A stretch of DNA of 64,000 nucleotides from Unio delphinus (Eukaryota; Mollusca; Bivalvia; Unionida; Unionidae), in the NCBI GenBank assembly GCA_029339505.1, contig JAQISU010001239.1:8440001-8504000 (forward strand), written 5' to 3'. The notes beneath the pieces are model-generated. The model saw only the letters and a program-made list of their open reading frames with translations, searched no databases and had not been told where the DNA came from. Every line of letters starts with the position of its first letter. Position 1 is the stretch's first letter. Shown one piece after another: positions 31,470-43,145 of this stretch. The translations under genes and the position numbers were made by a program.

Positions 31470-31689
31470 AATGTAATTAGCTAGAAGTGCATGAGTGTAT
31501 TGCACCAGAACTTGACAAGTTCGCACAATGTCTGCCTGTTATACAATTGTACTATGTGATATAATTATTAAGATAAGAACTATGATGGATCCTCAATCTT
31601 ACGACAAAAAAGAATAATCGAAACAGAACAACAGATGCAAGATGAAATTACTAAGATAACCACGCTGATTGTGAAATAAAAACGCATGT

Positions 31690-31985
31690 ATTAGGTCGTA
31701 CATTCTATTTGGTTGTTGCTGCGGCAACAGCTGTTGGTCTTGGTGTGAATGAAATCACGGCAAAAATAACAATAGTAGGTGCTCCAATCGGAATATTTGT
31801 TGCAGCCATATCGATTGAGTCTCTGGTGGTGCTAGCAGATTAATTTCATTGCGAGTGAATTCACGAATACGTGTTTATTCAGAACTGCTTGGAGCGACAC
31901 AGACAATTTTCATTACGATCAGTGAACTTTATTTAAGGGTTATCTGGAGAGCATAATCAGTGCGGCTTAGTTTGAGCCTATGCTG
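31690..31985 (+). pseudogene. Membrane protein remnant (element 2)
   Basis: A hydrophobic Ala/Val/Ile/Gly stretch (AAATAVGLGVNEIT, then IVGAPIGIFVAAISIES) is followed after a frameshift by LISLRVNSRIRVYSEL and a helix ending ITISELY. This matches the double hydrophobic segment and following charged tail of the element 1 membrane protein (7697-8219) in layout. Two or three shifts separate the blocks. Confidence 0.55.
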
Positions 31986-31999
31986 GCAGAAGAGTAATT

Positions 32000-33416
32000 T
32001 TTTTATTTTAAATTACGAGCACAAATAAGAAACTGCGTGGACTTACAAACAATGCAAACGTCGAAGAAATGTGCTCAACATAACAGTTCCCAGCCTGGGT
32101 CCGACTGGTGGCTCAAAACTCTCTTATACAAATCTAATGCTGTCAACAAACAACTGGATGGGTAAAACTGGTAATCATCATCTCGTGTATATCAGGTCCC
32201 ATACCACGTGGCTACTTCGTCAGGTTTACCGCAAATCACTACACTACTATGCATTTCTAGTAGCTCCTCGCTGCTACTCAGCTTAGATACCGATAGCGCC
32301 TGCTGTCAAGCTGGCTAAGCAAAGGAATACTTTACAATGATCTCTATTTCACGACCAATACCTAAATTAGCAAAGACAGATGGGTTCTACAATACATATC
32401 TAAGGATATTAATTGGAATATACTACAATATTGCTAAACCCTAGGATACCATTGTTTTCTGTGGGTTTCACAGTAAATCAACTTTTTCAGAGACCACAGT
32501 TCTAATGTTTGGTGAAAAACAAATACCTTCAGTGTACATGTCACGCGCAGTCATAAAACGGAATCTTTAATTGAAATTTTAATGAGGAGAGAACCATCTA
32601 AGAGAGATAACTCAGCCAGAAATATGCAACTATTCTGAAGTAAAATATACAAGATCACTGATGTTTATTACATTATTGAAAGGCAATGAAAAAGAGAAAA
32701 TAAATGTTCTTAAATTATAAAGTAACTTAATCTTCCTGATATGTCATTCGAAATTTTATAAGTCTAACATCAAATATAATTCTTAGATAATGCAATAATT
32801 GCACCTAGCTTTGTTGTTTATTTCTTACCTTTAGTTCCACTCCTCTGGGCTTGCGCATTTGAGTGGTATGTTATGCCTCACGTGACTAGCAATGCAAGCG
32901 AGTTAGTACAAGTCAGATTTGCTGTGGTTTCCGCCCATATGTGAAGAAGTTAAACGTGCATTTTCTAAGGAGAATGACCATTTTTTTCGATTGTTTTGTT
33001 TGCAGGTAGGTCTCTGTGCAACGTGATTAAAGTTCTTAAGCACTTCTCAGCTGCTATTAATACCGGCTTATGCGGTTTTGACGAATTCCGATATTTGATA
33101 TTTTATGCCCTCTACACACTATAAATATAAAATGTATATAACGTCAAGTCGATAAAGTCAGAGGAAACTCTAATTAGGGAGACATATATAACATCCTTTT
33201 CATACAAGAATGTACCAGGTTTAAAATTGAAGCTTTACATGGACTGTTTAATAATTTATTAACAACATATGTCGAAGATTAGGCAGTCTCTACCTCAATT
33301 ATTTTTTAACGTTATCGCAATCTGTGTTGTTGAGAATGTGTATAGGACATACAAAAGCTTGTTGAACAATGCAATTTTTAAAAAAAAAATTTTAAATATA
33401 TAGGACCTAGGCATCA
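32000..33416. other. No gene recognised; upstream of the host gene
   Basis: AT-rich, no supportable coding frame. If the dynamin-like gene starts at 33417 this holds its promoter, but no clear TATA or initiator could be picked with confidence. Confidence 0.45.
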
Positions 33417-33632
33417 ATGGCAACTGGAGAGCATTTCACGTCTGACCAAGTGTTGAGAGAACTGGAAAATGCCGGTGATAACTGTGGGAAACTTTATCAA
33501 ATAATCACGAGATACAACCTCTGGAAAGAAGGAGATCCCGAACTACCAGGATCCATTGAGGAAATAAAACTATTTATTAAGAACGCTATAGATGATGAAG
33601 AAACGACTAAAAGAACAGGACTTCAAGAATTG
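33417..33632 (+). CDS. Host gene, exon 1: N-terminal region of a dynamin-like GTPase
   Basis: This is a 72-codon exon from ATG 33417 (MATGEHFTSDQVLREL), ending in phase 0 at a GTGAGA donor (33633). The protein is helical and acidic (GSIEEIKLFIKNAIDDEE) and may be a small helical adaptor domain before the GTPase. Whether 33417 is the true start is uncertain. It is linked to exon 2 by a 272-bp intron, with phases that match. The upstream exon, if any, was not found. Host genes of this type in invertebrates often encode helical N-terminal domains followed by a dynamin GTPase. Confidence 0.6.
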
Positions 33633-33904
33633 GTGAGATTTTATAAATCAGAATTACACAATGATCGCCCATTGTTTCCGCCATTTATTGTTATCTCGAT
33701 TATATAACCATACACGTATTTCGTAGCCATATAGATAAAGAAAATTAGAAAAAAATAGTACGAAGAGAAAATTAAAAATATTCAGTTCTTTTTTTAAAAG
33801 CTTATTCTAATCAGTATATTTCGTTGATGGAATGCAGGTTAAAAACATAATAATAAATATTTATAAAAAAACCACGAACAAATCAATTGTCATATGCATT
33901 TTAG

Positions 33905-34124
33905 AAAAAAAGGGTGGATACGATGATGACGCATCTGGCGCAAAAATGGAAACTTGAGATTCAGAGCAAAGTTTTTTACGACAATACCGTTGGAGTTCTG
34001 GAGTCGGACAAAGTAACCCAGTTTATGTTGTGCTTACTTGGCCTACTTTTTCCGAATCACATGGATAACTTAAGGAAAGCGTCTGCTGTACTTGAATCTG
34101 GAGAGGTTCGCATAATGATACTAG
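33905..34124 (+). CDS. Host gene, exon 2: leads into the GTPase P-loop
   Basis: Acceptor at ...TTTTAG (33904), donor GTGAGT at 34125. The exon reads in phase 0 from KKRVDTMMTH and ends in phase 1 with VRIMILG, whose last Gly is completed by exon 3. The helical middle (HMDNLRKASAVLESGEVRI) is typical of the segment before the P-loop in dynamin-like proteins. Both splice sites are canonical. The following intron would be 13.7 kb and contains LINE, Gypsy and purine-block insertions. Confidence 0.7.
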
Positions 34125-34129
34125 GTGAG

Positions 34130-35640
34130 TGTATATCTCTTTTTATTAATATTCTTTCATCTATTAACAACTGCTGTTTCATGTCTTACTTTGTACTAGT
34201 GTCACAGTATGCATTTGAGAGAAAGTAAGAGATAGAAAATGAAACAGGAATTAAAAGCTGACTGCAAAGCCTTTACTTCGAAATCCACAATATCCTTTGA
34301 GAACTCTGCGTGTGGTGATTAGCTATAACTACCACACAAATTCTTTATTTTAAACATTTTTGCGATTCAGAATGAATGTTTGTCATTACACAGGCAAATT
34401 GATCAGAAGCCCGTTTTTCAGCTTTCTGGTTCCTGTTGATAATCCTTTCCATCTAAATGCATGTACTCTAATCCACTTTTACGAATATTAACGGTATATT
34501 ATCTGCATAGTCAGTGAATTTTCTTGGCTTCCTTTCTAAAATGTATTTAGATTCACGACAGCATCTTTACATTTTGATGATAGTAAAGTATTTAGTTTCA
34601 TCCAAATGTAACCTTATTTTTCTAAAGTTATAAGTTAAGTTCTAAAGATTGTATTTTGAACGATTATGTGAAATGATTCAACGTTTCTAACATTTGAAAA
34701 AATGTCAACGATGGGATGAATGTCTACACGATATATTATCGTTGTTTACGATATTTTACTCCACTTTGTTTCAATTTATTTCGAGCAACATCTTGAACAC
34801 ATGCAAGTTAAATTCTTATCTTGACCACATGATAAAACTAAGCATAGCATTTATGAAATTGTTTTGTTAATAAGTACTTGTATGCAAACTGTTGCAAACG
34901 TGCAACATAGTTTTGGAAATCCATGTATAAATTTAATCACATATCAACATATTTAAAGAAGGCTCTGATATAATACATAAATCATTAGAAAATTTTAAAC
35001 AGACTATCAGCAAGTATTACTTGTCCGGTCAATCTCTGTTCAAGACCGTCAGCGGCATATAGGGATTAGCTAGGGTTCCACTCATTACTTGATGGATCCG
35101 TTTGCTAATTAAATAGTAAATTGTCAATACAATTTCTTAAGGGCCACAAATGTGTTCCTCATTTTGGAGCTCCTCATGAGGCAACCCTAAATATAGATGA
35201 TTCAAAAGTAAGAACAACTTTTAAAATTTAAAGAATTCGTGAAGAAAGGGTCTCCTTTAATATAACTTTCACTTTCATATGCACATAATCCTCCTGAAGA
35301 CCGTCTTTAGAACATGCTCTGAGAGGGTGAATAATACAAATTTATTTTTAAAATTCTAACTCAAAGATAATGGATTAGCTATTGGAATGAAGTATATACA
35401 ACAAGGGTGCTTACATCGAGTATAAAATGCTGTCTCCTTGTACCACTTGTATCTGCCCAATTAACTGCTCCGCATGAAGAATTTAATTTCAGAGAATATA
35501 GTCCATCGCAAAGGAGCAATTATTCATCCAAGAAGGTATTTACCTAACAGTACTCTATGTACGTTTTAATTAGTTCTGAAAACATTTGATTCCACCAAAG
35601 TATTTTTTGCGTTCGTACATTGTATACCCATCAAATGTAT
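34130..35640. other. Intronic sequence, no gene recognised
   Basis: AT-rich, no coding features. It lies in the long intron between exons 2 and 3 of the GTPase gene. Confidence 0.5.
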
Positions 35641-35649
35641 CATCTAATT

Positions 35650-36315
35650 TCTCTAAAAGACGTGAGAAAAGTGGCAGACGTTATGGGATGATGCAGTCAT
35701 CAACAAACTTCATGTCATCAAACCAACCCTGGGAGAATGGACTCCTTCCTACAGAACTATCCGTAGGGAGGGGGTAATCATTGCAAGAATCAGAATTGGT
35801 CATTCATACATAACCCACTTCCACATACTGAAAGGTGTAGATCCACCAGAGTGCGTTTAAAGCAATGATCCATTCACTGTTAAGCACTTTATGACCGAGT
35901 GTTCCGACCTGCAACCTACGCGTGATAAGTACTATAATGTACATGACATGAAGGACCTTTTTGATACTATACCTCTCACTTGTATTTTATATTTTTTGAA
36001 GGAAGGAAATCTTTATTTTAAACTATAACTTGTATGCCATCATCTAGAGCATTTTTATCTAATGCAAATACCGCCTCTAATTTTCAACATATTTTCATCA
36101 ACATGCACCATTTACATCTCCTGTTGATTGGGAAGCTTCATATTTTACTGTTACCAACATCTTACCATTTTATATTTAACTAGTTTGGTGTTTATATCGC
36201 TGGCCGATATTAAACTTTTCTTATTTTCAAAGATGTATAAATACAACCTATTTTATGGCGCTAAATAGCCTAAAAGTGCTTTTGCGCCGTTAAAAATCAA
36301 TTAAACAAACAAACA
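35650..36315 (+). pseudogene. LINE copy B: 3' end of the RNase H LINE
   Basis: This corresponds to the last ~650 bp of copy A. The ORF2 C-terminus is readable from about 35675 (WQTLWDDAV, then SYRTIRREGVIIARIRIGHS and CSDLQPTRDKYYN), followed by the 3' UTR with CTAAATAGCCTAAAAGTGCT and an AAAC tail at 36300-36320. It is a typical 5'-truncated insertion, in sense orientation inside the GTPase intron. Confidence 0.85.
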
Positions 36316-36319
36316 AACA

Positions 36320-39300
36320 AAACTTTTGATTCATGTATTTCCAATAAAGAAATTCTAACTAGGATAGATGAATTCAACATAAAACTAGATACAATCTTGG
36401 TGTCAAGCCAGCTTGCCCCTTTCAAATTCTACTCAATAATCATCGATATTGTGTTATAAAAATTACACCACATCAGCACATACGGGATCTAGTTGGAAGA
36501 CCTTGATTGATGTTACTGTATTGGTCTTGAGTGGATCCTATCAACAACTGTTAACTGTGAAATACATGTACACAAGACTGCGCACAGTGACAGAAGAGCA
36601 TACGCAGCGGATTTGGTCTTAAATATACATTTCCTTGTTTAATATCTAGTGAATGTAAAACGTCTGATAGGAAAAGCTAAACACATAGTTTTCCTTCAAT
36701 CATAGAATTTAGCTTATCCCAAAACGTATGTATGCAATGATGCTGTGATGTATATTATAACCCATGAAAGTAGTCACAAACAACGTATTTGATTGGCTCA
36801 CAGAATGTCATGTGTCAGGGAATAAAATATTTTGTCTCCCTCAAGTGATTATTTTTCCTTGTCTTGTTTTATTTTGTTTAATATAACTAACGATATATTG
36901 CACATTTTAGGCATAAATATAAAGATGTTAACCCGCGGTAAGTCACGCCGCCCTCTTAGAACATGACCAGCTTTAGGTGGACAAATTTTAATATCTGCCT
37001 CCTAGTAAGGACAATATATTTTATTATAATGCGAACATGGACTTAACATGTATGTGTTTCAGTTTATTTACGTGCTCCAGGTATTTTGAGGCATACTGTA
37101 TCGTCATATGGTTTGTGAGACAACATAGCGTGAAAGCTCTACCAAGTTTGCAGTCTACTTTTGAGTCGCATGTTTTATCCGTTCGTATCCAATTCTACTT
37201 TTTCTATTATATTCGTTCCGAAGATAAATGATTAATTCCGACAAAGCACAATAAACTAAGATTTTTGGTAAGCCAAAGTAAGCCAAGATTTGAAATGGTG
37301 TTACGTAATCAAAGTTCAAATTCAGACTCTCCTCCATTCAGCATTGTGCACAGCCCAGTAATTATTAAAATACCATCCAATACAGACTAAACATATTTTA
37401 TCAGGACATTGTACTGCAATAAAAAATGCTTATTGGAATGCAAGGTAACAACCTAAAAACAAATATGAAGTAAGAATTTGTTCAATTAATGGAAAACAAA
37501 CGCCTATTATGTAGGGTCACTGTTTTACTTGTACAGTCAGAACCAATTTTAAGCGTCCATCTGTTGAAAGTGAGAACACTGAGCGCTGAAGAGAGGTAAT
37601 TGCTTAATACAGATTCCTTTAATCATTAATGTTTTCTTTTTTTAACTTTGTTAAACTGACGGTTTAACACAGACTATTGTGCAATGCATGTGACCTTAAA
37701 GCATTTCTACAAAACATTTTCATGACAAATTTCTTGTAGGTAATATATTATTTAATAATCGTTCATTCTGATTGATATGATGTTCATATCTATCTCCAAT
37801 TGTAATCTCTTAGCATTAATGTACGTAGAAGAAAATTTAGGAAATAAAGATGCTTTTTTGAAAACTTATCACTTGTCATGTAGAACGGCTATTATGAATG
37901 TCCTAAATGTAACTAAAATAATACTTGGATCACTTAGAATGTCTGAATGGTACTTACCTATCTTTCTGGTTCCTAGACTATAGTTTGTCGTTGTTTCCGT
38001 ATGAATAAGAATATCAGTCATGCGAAACAATTTAAGATTAATTATTATAAATTTGATAAAAACTGTTCGATTGAAACCTTGTTTAATATGTTCTGACTGT
38101 TATAATCGTGGATGAGGCATTCTTGAGACTGTTGATGTCTCTTCATCAACATATATACTAGCTTTATACCGCGGGCATCGTGAGAATACTTAATTATTAA
38201 TTTTATTAGTCACATTTCATTATTTCTCAAATGCAACGTCATCCCATACTGGAACTATATGTGCACGACATATAGTTTTTACCTTTATAAAAGTGGTCGC
38301 ACAATAAGATAAACAAAGAAACAAAATACGAAATTTTCCTTCAGTAGTCCTTGCATATATAACTATGAATACAAAGGGTTCAAATAACTTGTAATGTAAC
38401 AAATTGTGTCTATAAAAGCTTTATTCTATGAAGCACACTCCACATATTAATTTATAGAACTAGTAGAGGAAATATTACAGGATATATGGTTTAAACGTGA
38501 ATAATAGTGTAGCCTATATTCAGTGTTGAAATGAATCCTTTTGTTTATATGTTTGCTCAAAAATGTCATCTCGGTGGGATGGTACGAACGTATCAAATTT
38601 GTTTAAAGGATTTGTATGATGAGACTGAACATTAACAAGGATTCTATGTTAGATTAACGAAACAAAGTGAAGCAAGTACTATCCGTATACATGTAGGTTT
38701 AACCAGTCAGGCTGACCTACTTGTCATGTGAGAACGTAATGGCGAGTTAGAAAATATTTCGTGTTTGATTTGATAACCGAAATACGCAATCTATATCACA
38801 TGAGAGATACGCACCGTACATTAAGGATCCGCTTATACAATTTCAGCTACATGTAGTGATGGATTCCAACACGTATCATCTGAGGTCGGGTGATACTTAA
38901 CAGCCACACTCCTGCATTATAGTGTGCAAAGTGTTTAACATTTACCATATCCAACCACACACCCATTTCATTGTATTGACGCTACTAAGAAATTATTGAT
39001 TGTATCAACGATACTTTAGAATTGTCCAGGAAAAGTAACAATCTTCAATTTATGCAGCATTATTACACCTTTAAACTTAAAACACCCGCACAATGAGATC
39101 CAAATTAGCACATATCACCTTCAATTTATTTCTACCGGGTACTGGGGGTAGGGGAAAGGAGATAAAGAGAGATAGGCACTACGTGAACATAAAGAAGTGT
39201 GCTTCAATGATTGGGCGGGTTTGAAAATCACTTATTAGTATGCAGTGTAGGAAATTTGTAGCTTTTACAGGACATTTGGAAAGCTGACATATTGATCTTT

Positions 39301-40679
39301 ATATATATATATTTACATTGCTTGTTGGATATAATGCATATAATATAATTTCAAGAAGTCGTTTAAGTTTGAGTGCGAATCAATCATATTTGAGAAATAA
39401 AGACGGATGTATTTTACTAATAAAGTGATCAGTTCGTACAGTATTTTGAATTTATTTATTACTCAACCTTATGCGGGAATCAAATTGCCTGAATACTAGC
39501 CTAATTGTAATATCACAGAAAATATTAAATATTTTGTTTTCTCCGCCTAGATGAGACCTACCGATTTAATAAAGAGGTTTAAAAGATTTTGTATGATTGA
39601 TTATTCGTGTACGTATTCGAAAAGTCTTGATACATAGTATAATCAGAACAGACGGCATAACGTGATACATTTACCAATAATATATTAAAACTTGCAAAAC
39701 GAGAAATTATGTAGGAGAGTAAGTGGAAAACATCGCTTGAGATTATTCGATATTAACGTCAAAGGCATGTTAATGAAGTCAGTTCACTATTTTATAATAA
39801 TAATAATGTAATTTATATCGATCCGAGCTTGGAAAATGTTTTATCTGCACTGATTACTCGTCTGTTTGTTCTGGGTCTAACGATGAGATTGTTTAAATAA
39901 CAGAGCTTGACCTTAGATTACAAATCACGATCACGGGTGGAAAAGGTATGATGGAGTTTAGGGCTGTACTGTCTGGTACTATGGCCTAGATTATGAAGTG
40001 ATTATTTCTATACCACTATATAAAACACCAATACAGGGACAGACGATACAAACAGATTTCATTTAAACACAAAACTTTACTCTTATGCAAACACAATTAT
40101 CGAAATCACATTTGCTCGCGTTACTTATTGGTGTCACGTTTATTGATTGAAATTTTAGATAATTTATGGTAGGAGTTTGGGCCTACGTGACTATTTTCAT
40201 TTTCAATCAACTATATATTACGTTGCTAATTTGTGTCTATGATTGCAGGTTATATATTAAGATTTATTATTATTGGTTGGTAACCTTTGTTAATTGGTTG
40301 GAGATTAGGATATTTGTTTTCCCGTCCAAAATTGATGGTATACCTGCTGTTTGTCATGACATTTACTGTCATGACATTTACTAGTTTTAGTAATTTACCT
40401 GAACTTATAAAGAACTTTGTATGTTCAGGAAATGACCTTTTAAAACTTTTTTATATAGGGGAAAAAAGATAAAAATGTTGCATTCCTACTTTAACTTCTG
40501 ATTAGTATAATAAGTATTTTAGATATATTCAATTTAAATTATGGAAAATAATGTTATCATAATTATTCGCTGGATTTAGCGAAAGTCTGGAATATATGAT
40601 TGTGATACATCAAGAGATTTTAAATGCATCAACATTGTTCCAGGCTGATGGTATACAAGCACTTTCAAGAGTAAAGGTC
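36320..40679. other. Intronic sequence, no gene recognised
   Basis: About 4.3 kb without recognisable genes. Only short frames are present, with no motifs. A short tandem TGTCATGACATTTAC repeat occurs near 40360. I see nothing else supportable. Confidence 0.5.
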
Positions 40680-41465
40680 ATTCGGAACATCACTCGAATT
40701 CATTCGGAATGCTCGATACGTTTGGACTTGAAACAGGAAATTATATTAATTTAACAGAATTGCAGTTACAAACCAAAATCGAATTAGAATTAAAGACGCT
40801 TCATAGGAAAATTATGCAAATGCAGAGATAGAAAAATAAAATAGAGAGACTGAGAGAGAAATGCAAAGAAGAAATGAAAATGTAACTTAGATTAAAATTA
40901 TTAGAACTGACAAACGGGATGAATACCTTCTTTTAAACACAAGTTCAGGTTTTGATCTGACCAGACAAATTAGATTAGTAACCCCTTTACAAACAAATAG
41001 AATATAAATAAGTAGATCAATATGTTCGTCATTTTAAGAAAATTGCTGAAAGCTTGAAATAACCTCGAGATTATTGATATTTATTAATACAAAGTGTACT
41101 TATTCGCAAAGCTCGAGAAGTCTACACTTCACTGTTGTTACAACATCGTCGTAATTCTGACGTGATTAAGCAATGTATCTGGAAGGGTTACGAGTTTCTA
41201 CCTAAGGAAAATCGGTAAAGGTTTAGCATCTGTAAAAAACAAATTGGACAGCCCCATATTGAATTTACAAAGGAAAAATAACAAATATGTGATAGGCGGT
41301 GCTCAGAAAAGAAGGTTGATCAAGATTACGATAACCTCAGGCAGCTCATATTAGCTGGTGAGTTCAACAGCCTCGTCCATATTGACGTCAAGACCTGCCT
41401 TAAGGGTCTAAATATCGAAACGTTCGAATTTTGCTGATCGAATGCTGACGATTATTTCTTGATTC
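40680..41465 (+). pseudogene. Gypsy-type retrotransposon gag fragment
   Basis: Across frames, gag-like text appears in order: a Glu/Lys-rich helix (ELQLQTKIELELK), FDLTRQIRLVTP, KAREVYTSLLLQHRRN, VIKQCIWKGYEFLPKENR, and DYDNLRQLILAGEF. This is the SCAN-like gag domain seen in animal Ty3/Gypsy elements, with YE.LP followed by an R/F block. Multiple stops make it non-coding. No reverse transcriptase or LTR was seen nearby. LINE copy C begins immediately downstream. Confidence 0.7.
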
Positions 41466-42279
41466 GCAAACTTTGCTTTGTCTATTAGTCTTTCTCACAT
41501 CAAGGGTTTACCCCCTGCGGGTTCGGGGATGTAGAATTGGCCTCACGTGCCTCCCTACGTGTCGTAAGAGGCGACTAAGTTGAGGCAACCTGATTGCCGT
41601 GGGATGCGACTCGTGTCGGGACAGGAAAGGATCATGGTAGTTGAGCGGAGGCATTTCCTATGCAATACACTGCTTTGGCCTCTACTTTTCCTTGACGGAT
41701 GGTCGGGATGGGCCCGGTCTCCATAAATCGGCTGGTGAGGCCGAGTCTTAGGAAGTCTTTATTAACTTGCTCACCTTTTATATCGTTCTTGCATCACTCT
41801 AGATACCACCATTGCATTTACATTCTATACCTTTCGCTTTCCCTTTTCGAAGTTTAGAAGACTTCCTAGTGTCTTAACGGTGGCTTAACGGGTTAACCTG
41901 GAAGTAATTTTACCGATGCTACAATGTGACTTCGCGGGTTAATCAAAGGTAATTTGTGTATCCCCTCGTTGGGCTCCATAGTGGGCGGGGAGCGTGGGTG
42001 CAAATATTTTTTTTTATAAAAAACAGACAATTCCCTAAAAGCAAAAGAAATGAATCAAAACGCTATCCGACTCTTGTGACAAATCATGTAGTGTGGAGTC
42101 ATTCCCACGCTTCATGGTTTTACAGTCAAACGAGGCGGCAGCACCAATTACATCACGGTCTCCTTTTGTAATTAAGGAAACGCTAATGGGTTCGATAGGC
42201 ACACCAAAAGTGTCAAATTATTGAAATCTGGTTGCTTTCTTGTAGTGTGTGAGCGAAAGGGTCAAACAGACAGAATATC

Positions 42280-42880
42280 TATAGAAAATAAAAACATTCT
42301 TTGATATTCCAGTGACATCATTCGCACGCACTTCACTTAATACGTTCAAAGACGTGATGCGCTGTCGTGACATGGATGGAGTCAACGACACGGTTATCAT
42401 CGAGGGGATGAAAAATGAAGGTGTCACTTCAGTACGTAGAATACGTATTAAACGTAATAACAATCTGCAGGACGCCAAAACATTTGTGCTCACCTTCAAC
42501 AAACCAACAATACCCAAAGTGGTCAAAGATGGGTTTTGAGAAGTGCAGGTCGAGATTTATATTCCAAACCCCTTTCGATGCTATAAGTGTCAAACATATG
42601 GCCATCACGATGACCGATATTCAAAAGTCAAAATATGTGGCCCATGTGGAGACAATTGTAATCAGGAATCTGATTGTTGTTACTATGCATTGTGTCAACT
42701 GCCGCAAAGAACATCACACGAATTTCAAGGTTTGTGATACTTGGAAAATGGTAAAGGAGATTCAGAGGGTAAAGTTCACATCAAATATTTTCTATCCAGC
42801 CAGAAAACTTGTCCAGGCAAAAACATCATTTTCTGGCCCATCCTTCTCCACTTACGTGAAACACGTCACTGAAACCACGA
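42280..42880 (+). pseudogene. LINE ORF1 (nucleic-acid-binding, zinc knuckles)
   Basis: ORF1 protein of copy C. Frames shift between 42312-42539 and 42543-42737. The latter carries the Cys/His clusters CYKCQTYGHHDDR and CGPCGDNCN with CYYALC, the CCHC knuckles of jockey-type ORF1 proteins that bind RNA. Upstream text (RTSLNTFKDVMRCR) resembles the RNA-recognition part. It overlaps the start of the in-frame 144-bp tandem duplication. Confidence 0.7.
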
Positions 42881-43145
42881 TGTAAAAACAAGTGCTAATA
42901 TCCCACATTACCAGCCAAAGAAAACACAAAATCTACACAAACAACTTTTAAGAACACCCCACCACCAAAATCACCAAGCAATGAACATAAATAACAAGCA
43001 AGAATCACAGTCGGATATACCCGATGTAAAAACAAGTGCTAATATCCCACATTACCAGCCAAAGAAAACACAAAATCTACACAAACAACTTTCAAGAACA
43101 CCCCACCACCAAAATCACCAAGCAATGAACATAAATAACAAGCAA
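42879..43145 (+). repeat. Tandem duplication, period 144 bp, in LINE copy C
   Basis: Two near-identical copies of a unit that begins GATGTAAAAACAAGTGC at 42879 and again at 43023. The period equals 48 codons, so the reading frame of ORF1 would be kept. The second copy differs at one or two positions over ~120 bp, so the duplication is relatively recent or was kept by the source element. Confidence 0.85.

Larger units (their letters stand above)
22000..32000 (+). mobile_element. Element 2: older, heavily decayed Polinton
   Basis: Remnants of Polinton proteins appear in order on the + strand: polymerase B, an unassigned stretch, fibre-like, pVI-like, major capsid, protease and membrane protein. 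Most have no open frame above ~100 codons and must be read across many shifts, yet short blocks match the element 1 proteins position by position. No inverted repeats were located, so both boundaries are approximate. The left boundary may have been cut by the insertion of element 1. Gene order differs from element 1 (fibre-like before capsid here, after it there), so this is a related but distinct lineage. Confidence 0.75.

Noticed and set aside
42890..43145. CRISPR-like direct repeats
   Set aside because: Two long adjacent copies with no spacers: a simple tandem duplication within a eukaryotic LINE.
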